Source: Miscanthus floridulus (lineage: Eukaryota; Streptophyta; Magnoliopsida; Poales; Poaceae). Taken from it: a DNA stretch of 64,000 nt. Below, in pieces: positions 1 to 12,654 of this stretch. Under the pieces are notes generated by a model that was given only the letters and a program-made list of their open reading frames with translations, did not search any database and was not told the origin of the DNA. The position numbers were made by a program, and so were the translations under genes. Numbering within the stretch: the first letter of the stretch is position 1; each line of letters starts with the position of its first letter. Location: the NCBI RefSeq assembly GCF_019320115.1, contig NC_089591.1, positions 18,888,502-18,952,501 of the forward strand. The letters run 5' to 3'.

Positions 1-469
1 GCCTTTTGATGTGTTCTGTGATGTATCAGGTATAGGTTTGGGGTGTGTGCTCAGGCAAGAAGGCTGAGTTATTGCCTATGCTTCTTAGCAATTGAGAAAG
101 CATGAAGTCAATTATCCTACACATGATTTAGAGCTCACAGTAGTTGTTCACGCCTTGAAGATATGGAGACATTACTTGTTGGGAAACATATGTCACATAT
201 ACACTGACCACAAAAGTCTCAAATACATCCTCACTCAACCTGAGCTGAACATGAGGCAATGTGGATGGTTAGAGCTAATCAAGGACTATAATTTGGAAGT
301 GCACTACCATCTAGGAAAAACCAATGTTGTAGCAGATGCACTTAGTCGGAAATCTCATTATAACACCTTGGAAGCCTTGTTGGAAGGTGGATTTAATTTG
401 TTATATCCTGTTGTGCTGCACAATATCACTGTTAGTTGCTCACTTGAGAGCAAAATTATAGAACTATAG
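1..469 (+). pseudogene. Element A pol fragment: RNase H region of a Ty3/gypsy (Tekay-like) retrotransposon
   Basis: This is the end of the reverse transcriptase/RNase H part of a Ty3/gypsy polyprotein; the element begins before the window. The first codons read as the RNase H start (FDVFCDVSG), interrupted by a TGA near 65. The long open stretch from 92 carries [20 protein letters not shown], then [17 protein letters not shown] and the closing ADALSR motif, all typical of chromovirus RNase H just before the integrase. The open stretch from 92 begins on TTG and is not a real start. It ends on a TAG at 467-469 in place of an expected Gln. The enzyme would degrade the RNA strand of the RNA/DNA hybrid during reverse transcription in the virus-like particle. 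It is a dead copy. Confidence 0.88.
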
Positions 470-1882
470 AAGACAGATGTAGGTGTATTTCACATTAAGA
501 GAAAGATGAAATAACAAGAAACCAAACATTTTAGGTTGGATGAAAGAGGTGTGCTTTGGTTTGAGGACCAACTTGTGGTACCAAAAGACCGAGAGCTTAG
601 AAATCAAATTTTAGATGAAGCTCATTCGTCCAAGTTGTCTATCCATCTAGATAGTAGCAAAATGTATCAAGATTTGAAAAACTGTTTTTGGTAGACCAAG
701 ATGAAGAAGGAGATCGCTGCCTATGTCGCTAGGTGTGATAATTACAGTAGAGTCAAGGCCATTCATTTGAAATCTGCTGGATTACTTCTATCATTGCCTA
801 TTCTAGGCTAAAAATAGGAGGAAATAAGTATGGACTTTATTACATGCCTCCCGCAGACACAACAAGGTCACAATTCCATATGAGTCATTGTAGATCGCCT
901 CACCAAGTCAACACAGTTTGTACCGATTAACACAAGGAATCTAGCTGGGAAGTATGCTGAGCTATACGTTTCTCAAATCATGAGACTACATGGAGTACCA
1001 AGGGCATAATCTCAGATCGGGGACCATAGTTTATAGCTCGCTTCTAGGAACACTTGCACTAGGCCTTAGGAACTAAACTAATCAGAAGTTCAGCATACCA
1101 TCCACAAACTTATGGACAAACCGAGCGATTGAATCAAATCTTAGAAGACATGTTGAGAGCTTGTGTTATATCTTCCAAGGGTTCATGGGAGAAATGGATA
1201 CCTTTAGCCAAGTTCTCCTATAATAATAGTTATCAAGAGAGCATCAAGATGGCTCCTTTTGAAGCCTTGTATGGTCAGAAATGTAGAACTCCTTTGAATT
1301 GGATTGAGCCTAGAGAAAGAAGATATTATGGCATTAACTTTGTCACTGAAGCTGAAGAGCAAGTATGCATTATTCAACAACATATGAAAGCAGCCCAGTG
1401 CAGACAAAAGAGTTATGCTGGTAAAAGAAGAAGACCATTAACTTTTGAAGTGGGAGACTATGTATACTTAAAAGTTTTGCCCATGAAGGGTGTGCAGAAA
1501 TTTGGAGTGAAAAGGAAGCTTCTAGATTATTGAACAAAAGGGAAATGCCACCAACAAGTTACAACTTCCCCTAGAAATGAGTGCTATATTCAATGTCTTC
1601 CATGTTTCTCAGTTAAAATGATGCCTCCGTATACCTGATGAAGCTATTGCACCCACCAACATTAAGCTCCAATCGAATTTGACTTATGAAGAGAAACCAA
1701 TCTGAGTGTTAGAAGAAATGGAAAGAGTAACCTAGAGCAAAGTCATTAAATTCTACAAGGTGGTGTGGAATAACCATAGTGAACCAGATGCCACATGGGA
1801 ATAAGAGGATTATTTGCATGAAGTCTATCCCGCTTTTTATGAAGAATAGTAGGTCTTATAAATCTTGTGACAAGATTTCTAT
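470..1882 (+). pseudogene. Element A pol fragment: integrase and C-terminal chromodomain-like tail
   Basis: The polyprotein continues as a decayed integrase. Recognisable blocks are the zinc-binding/linker region (DERGVLWFEDQLVVP near 540-580), NQILEDMLRACV at 1132-1167, and FSYNNSYQESIKMAPFEALY near 1213-1275, followed by a C-terminal domain with VGDYVYLKVLPMKGV. After 1540 the frame breaks, but the tail still reads LTYEEKP and later a DATWE motif, which matches the C-terminal chromodomain-like end of Tekay-type chromoviruses. Known role: joining element cDNA to the chromosome, with the chromodomain thought to guide insertion into heterochromatin. Several frameshifts and stops make it non-functional. 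Element J at 53166-54237 is a better-kept relative. Confidence 0.82.
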
Positions 1883-1895
1883 AAGGGGGAGGGGC
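1883..1895 (+). other. Polypurine tract of element A
   Basis: A purine run (aagggggagggg plus c) lies directly before the TGTAACACCC that opens the LTR. It would prime plus-strand DNA synthesis. The same arrangement recurs before the H LTR (38810-38821) and the J 3' LTR (54283-54297). Confidence 0.85.
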
Positions 1896-4800
1896 TGTAA
1901 CACCCCCATGTTAAGCATTGTATTTGGCATTTGCATTTCATGAGCACAAGCATCATTCATTCATTCATGAACATGAGCCTATGAAATTTCATCTCATTCT
2001 TATATATTGTCACATGAAATGTTGATTATATATATTATGCTTATGCTTGTAATCATATGTGGCCAATGCATGATATTGTCGTGAGGTCACCAAAATACCT
2101 TAGACACACCTAGAATGATAATAGGAACAATGTTTGTATTCATGACATGGGCCAATTTTGCTTCTAAGTGTTGGTTTACTTTGAAATGCCTTTTACATGA
2201 TGCTAGTTTGACCAAAGTTGAACAGTAGCTTAGAGTGTTTGCATGGCTATGTGACCTAAATAAATGTTGTAGTTTGTATCAAGGGTAACAAACTTTGTTT
2301 AAGGGTCATGAGCTGAATCAGTGTCTAACATGGTCAAATAGAGCTCACAAGTATCAACAAAATGCTGTTTTGTGACTTAAATTTTTTTCTAAGTGTAGAA
2401 TGCTGATTTCAGTGTCAATGTAGCCCACTTTAGAGCTTTGTAGTTTGAAAACCATAGCAAATTAGACAAAATTCCTTTAAGTAATCTTGTAGTACTCATG
2501 TAGCTCTACAATTTTTATTAAGGAAGTTTTTGCTAAGTCACCACAGATTAGGAGGACTGATCGCTTGAACCTGCTTCATCATTCGGGTTCAGTGGTGTCG
2601 GAACCGGCACCGCGCGCGCGTCGTGGTTGACCGGCGCCAAGCCACATCCACCATGTGGAGGCCGTCCACTGATGTTGGGCCCGTGCATCAAGTCGACGCG
2701 GGAAGCAAAATGGCAGTGACGCGCCCTCCCTCCTCACTCGCCTCACTCTACCTCTCTCTCGCCCTCGCCGCGCCTGAGCAAAGCCGCAGCACACCGCGCC
2801 ATTGCCGCCGACCTCCACCGAGCTCACGCGCCACCGCCGCCATGCCATTCTTTGATAGCTCACACACATAGCTCCGCCACACCTCACTCCACCTTGTCGA
2901 CCCTCTAGCATCACTGTTCAAGCCCAGGTATAGCCACAGTTCAAGTTCGCCATTGCCGCGCCCTCGTCGGAGCACTGTCGAGCTTGCGCTCGTCGTGGGT
3001 GTGCTCCAGTGAGCCATCTCACTCACATGTTCATCTTGTTAGGGTGGGGCTAGAGCTAGGTCTAACTCAAGGTAAGAGCCTAAGGCCAATACTGGCCTCA
3101 TAGGAGTGGAACGCTGCTGTGCCACCATCACGCTCACGCCGCCATGCTGCCATGCACGCGGCCAAGCTTCGCTGCCGCTCCACCTTAACCTCATCCACGC
3201 CATAGAGCATCGCTAGGTTTGTAGATGCCATAGCCACGCTCACATGACCATGCTGTCATTGGGGATGGACGAACCACCACCGTGCACTGCCGCCGAGCCA
3301 CCATGCTCGCTGGTGAGCTAACTCCGGTGATCCGCCGAGCCAACCAAGGGTAACAACAGGTGCGTAAGGGTGTGGGGAACACAATGGTGGTGATCTCATT
3401 GATCAAAGCCGGTGCTCTGCTTGGATTCATTAACATGTGGGGCCGAATTGACTATGGGCCCCCGCTGTCAGCCACCGTGGGTGTATAGACCGAGTGCACC
3501 TAGCTGCTCCCGGTTGGAAATTTGATTTTTCTTTATTTATTTTTCGCATATTTTTTTTTGCTAATTTGCAAAAATTATATCTAGAGCTAGGAGTATTCAT
3601 ATGGGGTGAACCAAATTTTTTTGGATTGATCTTGAAGTGTACTATTTGATAAAAATATAAAATCTACTACTTAGGGTATTTTTTCTTGGAGAATTAAATT
3701 GAGTAAGATAAGTGCTTTTAAAATAGTTTATATCTTACAAAATATATATCTTGAGCTAGGAAAGTGATAAAATTGTGATTCTAATTTTTCTGGTCTTGTG
3801 TTGACATGCTCTAGCTAGAACAAATATTAAACCTATAGTAAGCATACTTGTAATATGATCTTCCTATTTAATCTTAAATAATTGGTAGTTTCTAGTGAAA
3901 TTAATTGGGGTAAAAATACACAACATATGATCATACAAATTTTACATAGTATTATCATGCTAGGAGGAAAGTAAGAAAAATATTAAATCTGTTGCTTGAC
4001 ACTTTTCACTATGCTAAACTATTTTTGCTAAAATAAGCATATGTAACTTGTCATTTTTGTAGAGGTAGCTATACTTATCCAACTAGCGTAAAATTTATAC
4101 AGTAGACTATTAGAGTCATGTGTAGCCTATTGTAATTTTCTTGGAATTTATTGAGTATTAGAAATATTTACTCTGTAAATCACCTTATTATCTAAGGAAA
4201 TTAATAAATGAATATAAATAAATTAGTTAGGCTTAACCATGATGTTTTCTATGGTGTGTGTGATGCATATAATCTTTTTATACTATTAGTGAGGCTTAGA
4301 AGTATTTGTTTATAGGCAACTAGTTAATTATTGTTTTATAATTCAACTAGATGACTGCATGTGTAGTTTCTGTTGTGGTGATGATTTCATGATGATAATG
4401 ATTTTTTCTATAAAGATGGTTAATAGCAAAGTTGTAGATAACTTACTTATCTACCTTGTGTTAAATGTTCATAGTCATAGGCCTTATGGTTTGAGAATTA
4501 TGGTGGTTGGAAGTCTGCTATTTGAAATGCTTGCTCTCTGGTTAGATCTGAAAGATTGAATTGTTTGACCTAGATAACTGCTGAATCACATTAATATGAT
4601 TAAAAGAAAGTTGTAGGAAATTTCATATGCTTTCCAAAATATCCACAACCATATTATTTTGATGTCTATAACTCCAGTTATGGTCAAAACAAGTGGCTGC
4701 TATCTTGTAGTCTAGAAAATGATTTACATAAGTGTTTGTTTAAGTTAGTAGAGAAGAGATATGCACCTACTCAGTAAAAGAAAATGTAACTTGTTATCAC

Positions 4801-5628
4801 CTTAATGCAATGCTGTTGAGAACACTTATGAGGGTGCATTCATCACATCATATCACATTATACATGTCATTATATATGCATCCATGATATCTTATTCTGT
4901 GCTCATGCATATAGGATCGTCCGAGGGGATAACTCTGTTGGAGTTCAAAGAAGAGCCGGAGGAACAATAGGAGGCACCTCAGGCTATAGCTCTAGAAGGA
5001 GAGGAGCAAACTCTTGAGGGCCTACCCGAGTGCCTAGACCATAGTCCAACTTCTTTTATCAAAGGCAAGCCCCGAAGCATTTTAAGCCTCCCATGTTTTA
5101 CAAAATATCACTTGAATCCTTTATGTTTGATGCATTAGGTTATAAGAGTTGAATTGGAAACACTTGATGCATAGAACTATCTTGTCTAGATAAATATATA
5201 CCTTTAACCCTGTGTAGGTCTAGGATCGAATATATGCTTAGCCATGCTTAGACCGATAGAAGTCAGGTGATTTCCTATCACCTATAAGATATAGGTGGAT
5301 AACAGAGCACGGTTGGCTATATTTGCTATCGTGGAAAAGAACCTTGGGGTAATGTAACTAGAGGTCGGATGGAGTCTATGCATAGGTTGGCTCATGTGAT
5401 TCTGTCTGTGCCAATTAAGGACCATACTGTTGTTGCCGTTTCTGTAGAGATTGAACGCATGCCTCTCACTTAGCTAGCCGGATAAGTCATTTTGACCGTG
5501 AAACTGAGTAGCTCAACTTAGATCAGGCCTCATTCTATAAGAGTGCGCACTCTGGATGGTAGTAAGAATGTGTGGGGAGATAGACATGAGCCCAAGGGCA
5601 GGCCAGGCCTGAACGTCCTAGCAGCTGG
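1896..5628 (+). mobile_element. 3' LTR of element A, first segment
   Basis: The LTR opens with TGTAACACCCCC right after the polypurine tract. A second copy of this LTR type begins at 42811, and the two can be followed side by side through 5628/46639. The segment has an AT-rich start, a GC-rich block at about 2570-3480 with many short chance ORFs on both strands, then a long AT-rich stretch. The LTR is broken at 5628 by solo LTR B and resumes at 9343, then 22231. Joined, the LTR would be about 4.6 kb, long but normal for Tekay-type grass elements. I see no gene in it. Confidence 0.85.
5624..5628. repeat. Target-site duplication gctgg, left of solo LTR B
   Basis: gctgg directly precedes the LTR start and is repeated at 9343-9347. 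The uninterrupted paralogous site (46635-46639) has it once. Confidence 0.88.
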
Positions 5629-8600
5629 TGTAACACCCTAAAAATTTCCTCTTTTGAAATAGAGCTAAAATGAATTATTTATGAATTTTGTGCACATGAA
5701 ATATAGGAAAATAAAAATTTTCATTAAATTAAAATACATCATAAGGTAGCAACATGTTTAAGCATACATGCCATTGCATTTGATTTTATTGGTTGAGTGG
5801 TTTTAATTGAAAAGTCAAAATGGTTAAAATGGCTTTGAAATAAAAGAAAAGAAAATTTGAAAATAAGAGGATTTAAAAAAATGGTAAAATTTATTTTTGG
5901 AAACTTACCAAAATTGCTCATTTATATTTGAGATGAAAAGTATATTGAAAACATATGCGGATTTGATATGAATTACATAGAATTTGGTTTGGCTTTGAAA
6001 ACTAAATAGGAAAAAGAATTTGGAAATAGAAAAGGATTTTGGAAAAAAAAATCTCCCTTCCTTTTCAGCCCAGCTCTAGGATTTGGCCCAGCCTCTTTTC
6101 TCCTTCTCTTCCTAGCTTGGCCTGCCCAGTGGCCCAGCTACACTCCCCCTCCCTTCTCCTTTTCTCCCACGCTGGCCTGCTCCTCCCCGGCCCACTCGGC
6201 GGCCTGCTCCGTGCACCTCCCCCTCCTTCCTGTTTCTCTCTCACACGGCCCGCTCGCACTAGCTCAGCTTGCGGCTGCTTTGGTTTCCTCGCGCGCACAA
6301 GTCCTCGGCCTAGCTATGCCACTGGTCCACACCATCAGATGCCTGCACACACCTGTCCGCTCGGCCTGCACCCGCACGCGCCACTCCCTTCTCCCTCGCT
6401 ATGAGCAGGGTCCCACCCATCAGCTGGCCCCGCTCCCTTCTTCCCCTTCCTTCTTTCCCCTATTGCCTTTCCTTTCTTTGCCCTGGCAATGGCATGGCCA
6501 TGCTCGGCAAGCCGCCACTACGCCCGTGCCCATATGGAAGGCAACCAAATCACCGCGCCCCTGCTCCCCTTCCTTCTACGCCGTGCCCATCTAGCCTTTA
6601 AAGCACCGAGCTAAGCCCCCCTCCTTCTCTCTTTTCTCTGTTCGCCGCTCCAGTCGCCCCCGCCACCGTGATTCCTCGTTCCGGTGCCCCAAACCTCGTT
6701 GCCGACGCCACTCAAAGCTTCACCGTGACCCTATGCTGCCCTATGTACCTTCAATTTGCCGTTCTAGCCTTGTTTTGCTCGGATTCCACTCACTCACGCC
6801 AATTTTCTTTCTCCAGTCGCCGCCACCGTCAATGACCCACCTCGGAGACTTCCCGAACGCCACGAACACCTTAATCTGAATCACGGTGAGCTATTCATCC
6901 TCCCAATGCCCTCCGTTCATTGATTAGTGCGCTATAACATCGCATCCGCAAGCACCTGAGCCGCCGGCAATGGCGCCACCATGGGACGCCGCCCCGACGT
7001 GCTCTCCGTCCCCGTATAGGAACCCCGTTGAGTTCGCGAACACCTGTAGATCATTTACGCGTATTCGATTTCGGTCGAAGTGGCCAGAATCGCCAGAACC
7101 GCGAACACCGGTGAGCTTTTCGCCGCCGCCCATTGCTGACCACCATGCCGGGCACTGTAGCCGCCGGCCGGCTATCCCCTTCTCCCCCGTGATCAAATCA
7201 CCGCCGTTCAAATCTGATCTGACGATCCAAAATCACCGATACCCCTTCGCGTGGCTAATTTTCATAAGAGCCCCTCGGTTTCTTCAATTTAGAACCCGCC
7301 ATCCATTACGTATTTCTAAGTTTATGGTTTCTTCTTTTAAAAGCGTATTTTGCTCGGTAGGTTCCAAAAATACGTTTTTAGTTATTTACAGTTTTGCCAT
7401 TCGATTTATTTAGGCTATAACTTTTGCATTTTAAGTCCGATTTGACCCATTTGAATTGCATTAGGACCGTATTTATGTTTTCTACGTGTTTATACTACTG
7501 TTAGGCATGTTTTCAATATTTGAAATTCATGGGTAAATTTAATTTATTATTTGACTATAGGAAAACTTATTTAAATCATAACTTATTCATTTTAACTCTG
7601 AAATAGTCCATTTAAGTTGTGTTTGTTTCATAACGACAAGATCTATGCAATAGTAATAGTGTTTACTATATTATATTTCTGAAACAACATGGTTTAAATC
7701 ATATCTTGATTAATGATTATGCAATGGGATTTTATAAATAAAATATGATTTGTTTTACTTTAAGTTTACAATTCAACTCTAAAATTGACTTAGTTCAATC
7801 TATATTATTTATAAAATATCTTATATGGATTTATATAGTTAAAATAAGTGAAGCCTATAGTTTTCTTTTCCACATATAAAGCAAATCTCTCGGTAGTTGT
7901 AACTTTTCAACCATAGCTCCGATTAGTGTGCTTCTCGCGACTATGTGTTCGTAGCGATGCGTAGAATCGTGTCAAACTCTTTTACTTATTTCTCTATGAT
8001 TGGTGTACCGTTCTGATAGAAATGCAATTGTATGCTATGCATGTATGTGTATGGATGTTTGTGTGGTGTTCTACGATTATGTCCAGTCGGTGAGATATAC
8101 GTGGTGATCCAGAAGAAGAAGAAGGACGTTGAAGATTAAAGCTTACCGAAGGATCGGTATTTAAGGCAAGTGTACCAAAGGCCCCTTGTTACCTATGAAC
8201 TATTACCATTCATATTCATGCATGTGTCTAATTTGAAATACCTTTAAGGACTTTACCTAGTTGATTACTTGTACCACATATCCTTGATACCTAGGGTTTT
8301 TGGGTAGGCATTTTGGATAGATGCTGCAGCACTTAACATAAAATAATTGTTAAACATGACTAAAGGCTATATGCAATGTGATAAAATGAAGCTTTTTAGC
8401 AATAGATAGGGGGCTAGAGTATGGGGTTGAGTACTCTAGTGCCTCTCCATAAGGACTTAATCCTAAAGCAGCAACCCAAGAGGTTACGTACAACCCCAAG
8501 TGTTATATGGCTCTGACTTTAACCTGTTAACTAGATTGTACTAGCTCATCTATAGCTCCAGTAAGGGTAAGAGGGTATCTTTCCTTTTTCTACTAGGGTG

Positions 8601-9342
8601 TGTACCGTGCTGCGATGCCCACGTGTGCCACTCCTTTGTAGCTATGACTTGTTAGTGCAACTAGCTAAGGGTTTCATAGTGAAACCCTACCACACTTCCT
8701 AGGAAGGGGTGTAGTGGGCCTTGTAAACCCCGGCATTGGGAATCATGGCTCGGTGGGTAAAGATGTACAATTTCTACAGAAATATTCAACCTGTTATAAT
8801 AGTCGTGCTCACGGATACGAGCGGTCTAGATCCTTCAAGATTAGTGGTTACTATGGATGGTGGATGGTTGGGAATTGAGATAAACTTGACTATACTTTAA
8901 TATCACTTGGGAATTGGGATTGTTCATTAAAGTAGTGATTCAGGATGCTAAAATTTGATCAACTAAAATTGTGAACCGCAGTCAAACAATGTCAAGCCTT
9001 TTGAGCATCATAGATCCCTTTGATATACTTGCTAAGCATGGTGAGCTTACACTTGCTTTACATCCAATGAAAATCCCAGATGGGTACCAGATTGCTGGTT
9101 TGGAGGAGTTAGGCTTGTGGTCAACCAGTCAGTCGTCCCTAGTAGGATTTGGAGTCTTCGCTAGAAGATCGAAGTCGACTTTCCACTGTCTATACTCTGA
9201 GGTTATATTCCTTTTACTAATACAGTTATGTAATAAGTATTTTCTCTTGATATTACCCTTATTTGTGGCTATATGTGAGATTTGACTTCCTGGGCTCACA
9301 TATAGTGTGTATCTGGTTTTGTCTTTAAAATCGGGTGCTATA
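5629..9342 (+). mobile_element. Solo LTR B (3.7 kb), Tekay-like family shared with element J
   Basis: It starts TGTAACACCC and ends GGTGCTATA, an imperfect inverted repeat in which the final CA has become TA. It is flanked by the 5-bp duplication gctgg. There is no internal region and no second LTR, so it is a solo LTR left by LTR-LTR recombination. Its 3' part (about 8020-9342) matches the 5' LTR of J (about 47500-48896), and its first 400 bp resemble the J 3' LTR. A GC- and CT-rich block at about 6060-7230 holds several overlapping short ORFs on both strands, which I take as chance. A poly-adenine/AT-rich zone fills 7300-7900. The intact paralogous target in the second A-type LTR confirms both ends. 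Confidence 0.88.
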
Positions 9343-9501
9343 GCTGGTCGTCCCTGATTGTGCTGCCCTGATTCGAACCTGCAAAATGTGGACCTTGAGT
9401 TGTACCAAAGGTGACCTAAGGTGATCATTGATCTGGTCTGCCTGGGTTTGTGTTGGGAATCGATTAGAATAGTCATCTCTCCCGAACAATGAGAAACTTG
9501 G
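9343..9501 (+). mobile_element. 3' LTR of element A, second segment
   Basis: The segment continues the A LTR after the gctgg duplication (9343-9347). It aligns with 46635-46812 of the second copy, including the shared stretch ccaaaggtgacctaaggtga. It stops at cttgg, where element C is inserted. Confidence 0.85.
9497..9501. repeat. Target-site duplication cttgg, left of element C
   Basis: cttgg abuts the TG of the left LTR and recurs at 22231-22235. The unoccupied paralog has it once at 46808-46812. Confidence 0.88.
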
Positions 9502-9961
9502 TGTCGATAGAATATCGTCGGCAGTCCTCCGAGGGGTATCCCACAAAGATAGATTGATCAGCAGAGAAGCGTGTGATCAAGAACAAGAAGGCAACAGAGA
9601 CACACGAGTTAGATAGGTTTAGGCCATCAGTATGACGTAATACCCTACTCCTGTAGTCTGTTGGTTTGTATTAGCTATCGTATGAGATTGCGTGTGTTTG
9701 GAGGGGTCCCTGCCCGCCTTATATAGTTCGGGGGTCAGGGTTACAAGTCAGTTAGATCTAAGTATCCTAATAGATTACAAAAATCTTAGGATCATACGTA
9801 TCCTAATAGATCTCATAGTATCTTTAGGATATCTTCCCCGTGTCTTGTGGGAGGCGTCGAGCAGAGTCGTGCCCCACAAGGCTTCGTCTTGTGGGCTGGG
9901 TCACCCCTAGGGGCATAGCCCATGTGGTCTACCGTGGGTATCCGAGGTTGTACACCCCACA
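9502..9961 (-). mobile_element. 3' LTR of element C
   Basis: 460 bp, starting TGTCGATAG and ending TACACCCCACA on the plus strand (TGTGGGG start on the element strand). It matches 21754-22230 along its whole length with visible point changes. A TATA-like ttatata at 9719-9725 reads TATATAA on the minus strand. Confidence 0.9.
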
Positions 9962-9978
9962 GCTAGTCCCTGAGCACC
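9962..9978 (-). other. Polypurine-like tract of element C
   Basis: On the minus strand GGTGCTCAGGGACTAGC directly precedes the 3' LTR start TGTGGGG. GGGGACTA-type tracts are usual at this place in Tat-type grass elements. Near-copies recur in the tandem repeat at 10227-10554. Confidence 0.6.
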
Positions 9979-10090
9979 TTGTACCTATTGTGCAATGGCA
10001 TTTTGAGCTTGTCCAAGCAGGTGTGAACGAAGACGAGAAGTCAAACTTATGGTCCAACCACTGTGATGAGTTGCTGAGTAGTTGTGAGTA

Positions 10091-10170
10091 GTTGCCGAGC
10101 AGCATGAGCCATCGCCAAGCAGCGTGAACCATCGCTGAGCAGCATGAACCATAACCAAGCAGTATAACCC
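10091..10170 (-). repeat. 20-bp tandem repeat in the 3' region of C
   Basis: Four 20-bp units (starting 10091, 10111, 10131, 10151) share the core gagcagcatgaacc with a few changes. One poorer unit may precede them. No coding meaning is apparent. Confidence 0.75.
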
Positions 10171-10226
10171 AAGTACGGCTTGCAATAAGGGTGTAAGGAG
10201 CTCAAGTTTAGAATCAAAAATTTCTT

Positions 10227-10554
10227 CACAGTGGACCAAGTGTGCCCACTTAGAGTCTAACCATGAGAAAAGGAGATAGTCTTCTTTAGCTTCAAGAGGC
10301 GTGGAGTCTTCCAGATTTAAGCAAACGCACTCACCGCAAGGTGAAGTGTGCCCACTTAGTCCCCGAGCCTGATAGTAGATAACATTATCATGTGGTGCCA
10401 GGGTCCAAAGTAGAAGAATAGTAGAAGACCAGTCGAGCAGGCAGCCAGTCCCTGAGCATAGCCCCAAAAAGCACATTCACCGCAAGGTGAAGTGTGCCCA
10501 CTTAGTCCCCGAGCCTAACAGTAGGTGACATGGTCACATGGTGTTAGGGTCAGA
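10227..10554 (-). repeat. Spaced repeat carrying a PPT-like motif
   Basis: The phrase gtgtgcccacttag occurs at 10240, 10346 and 10492, with spacings of 106 and 146 bp. In the last two copies the match spans about 80 bp (from tcaccgcaaggtgaag at 10331 and 10477) and includes cttagtccccgagcct, whose minus-strand form resembles the polypurine tract at 9962-9978. Confidence 0.72.
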
Positions 10555-10827
10555 AACAACAGTCAACTTAGAGAAAATAGAATCACAGAGAAAACACCAG
10601 AGTAATGGCTATGCAGTTGTAATTACTAAGTCATAACGGTTGGCGGAATTGTTGTCGAATATTTGGTGAGCCATAATAAATTGCGGAGATAAATCAATGA
10701 TATAGGCTGGGGCTATGCGAAGGCCCAAGTAACGGCCCACCTTCATTTGTATGGAATTCGGAGAAAACACAAATCGCGGGAATGGTTTCCCAAAAACCCT
10801 CGAATGCGAAAAGGTGGGAGGAGTTCT
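10555..10827. other. Upstream region of the antisense gene
   Basis: Non-coding sequence between the tandem repeats and the TATA-like box. The only ORF here (minus strand, 10694-10891) crosses the promoter and has no family likeness, so I treat it as chance. Confidence 0.5.
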
Positions 10828-10834
10828 TTATAAC
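10828..10834 (+). promoter_or_regulatory. TATA-like box of the antisense gene in C
   Basis: TTTATAA lies 127 bp before the ATG at 10961, within ttctttataactacgcc. It is followed by a C-rich leader typical of plant 5' UTRs. It faces away from the gag-pol transcript. Promoter function is an inference. Confidence 0.5.
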
Positions 10835-11869
10835 TACGCCGCCGCACCACGCACTCCCACCTTTGCCACTTTGCCATTTCATCTTCCTCATTAGCTCTTG
10901 TTCTTCCTAATTCACATCCACCCGCGCATCTACCACCAATCTCGAACCTAGATCTAAGAAATGGCGCCGAAGAAAGGAGCTATGAAGCCAAAGAAGGCGG
11001 CCACCGGAGCCAGCCACGATGAGGAATGGGTGTCATCGAAGATGGGGGAGGTGGAGCACAACAGGATGGTGGTGGCGGGCGTTCTTGTAGACCTCGTCAC
11101 CACCGGATGGCGGCCAGGCCAGTGGTGAGCCCTTCTCGATGCCTAACACTGATGAAGCTATAGTATTTGAGGATTATTTCTAGCAGTGGGTTGGGGTTCC
11201 CTGTTCATCCTTTCCTATGGGATCTACTAGAATTCTAGATGATTAGTCTATGCAATCTCCACCCAAACACCATATTGCACATCTCGGTCTTTATCCATTT
11301 CTATGAGACATATCTAGGGGGTTCTACCACACTTCAACCTCTTTCGACACCTATTCTGGTTAACGAAGAAGGGCAGTGGTGGTTCCAAGGTGGTCAGGCA
11401 GCGTATATCTATAGCTCCAGGATGGGATGGCCAGCGAGTACATTAATGTACCGTTGAACACTTCTTTCAAAGAGTGGAACTCTAGGTGATTCTACATGAA
11501 GTAGAGCCACCCTGCAATCCAGCTATGACGTCCACCACATCCCAGAGAGCCAGAAGAGCTAGTCGGAGAAACCAAATAGTGCTAACATGGAGCAGGTGAG
11601 GGAGCTTCTCGACTTGATTAAAGGCATGGAGGTTAACGGCGAACTGTTGGCGGCAAGCTTCATAGTGCACCATGTCTAGCCCTGCAAGGAGAGGGCCCAC
11701 TCAGGCTTTGACTTCAAGGGTGATGACGATGGGACCCAGGAGAGGATGGAGCGACTGATGAGGAAAAATGTGCTGGAGCGGGCCAGTAGAGCTATTCACT
11801 CCCAATGCCTCATTTAGCATGTCAAGGCAAACTGAGGGACCTTCAACTATACAAATCTACCTCCTCAGG

Positions 11870-11951
11870 GTAACCATCTTGATTGTTTTGCTCATGCTAC
11901 TTTGTATCCATGATTAGTTGTCGAGCAGTGAACTGATTCACTTATGCAAAG
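11870..11951 (+). other. Predicted intron 1 of the antisense gene in C
   Basis: GTAACC donor after the conserved TNLPPQ coding stretch, with acceptor ATGCAAAG; 82 bp. The acceptor is weak and could be misplaced. Confidence 0.45.
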
Positions 11952-12577
11952 ATCCATTCATACGAAAGAGCGGTGTACTTCTTAGGCATGTCGAGGGGTG
12001 ATTGGCCGAAGGGAGTAGATGCCCAGCCACCGGCTTGGCCTAAGGAAGATGCATCCAGCGCCTCATCAGAGTCTGAAGGCACAGACGCTAGTTGGATGAA
12101 GAGTTCTCCCCTGTTGTAGGAGAAGGTCTGGGGGAAGAGGGTAGCGGTAGATGAGCCAGCCTAGAAGAAGAGAAAGACGGCGGCCACCGCTCCCCTCAAA
12201 CCAAGCATCATTTCGCTTGGCGGTGACTAGACCACTCGAACGCGAAGGACCAAGGTGTTCGAGTGGTCTGATGACGATGAAATTCTGGTTGCTCCTCCAC
12301 CGAGCACTGAAGCACCTCTGTGCAACACACTCATGGAGGTACAATCGAAGAGAGGCGAAGAAGTCCCTGAGCAGCGGGCGAGGGCAGTCCCTATGCAGCA
12401 TGCGACGGGAGTCCTCGAGCAGCAGGAGGAGGAAATCCTAGAGCGGCAGGTAGTGTGGAGGCTGATGGTGGAGGAGGTAGGACCTCCACCCTGAAGCACG
12501 AGAGTCAACCCCATGGCCATGGCTGGGGGCTCGAGTATGAAGCATCATTTCAAGAAATTATACCGGTAGACCAAGTT

Positions 12578-12654
12578 GTAAGTATCCTTACCTTGGAGTT
12601 ACTTTGTTGTCATTCCTTAGCTTATTTGGCGCTTGATGAACTGATCTGATGTAG
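12578..12654 (+). other. Predicted intron 2 of the antisense gene in C
   Basis: Donor GTAAGT, acceptor TGATGTAG; 77 bp and T-rich. This is the best donor of the set. Confidence 0.65.

Noticed and set aside
2579..3436. Overlapping ORFs of 66-111 codons on both strands in a GC-rich block
   Set aside because: They lie inside the A-type LTR. The matching block at 43491-44260 has different ORFs, so the frames are not conserved. Composition alone explains them.
6039..6601. Pro/Ser/Leu-rich ORFs of 121 and 127 codons
   Set aside because: They are inside solo LTR B, with overlapping frames on both strands, no domain and no conservation. A CT-rich leader gives such ORFs by chance.
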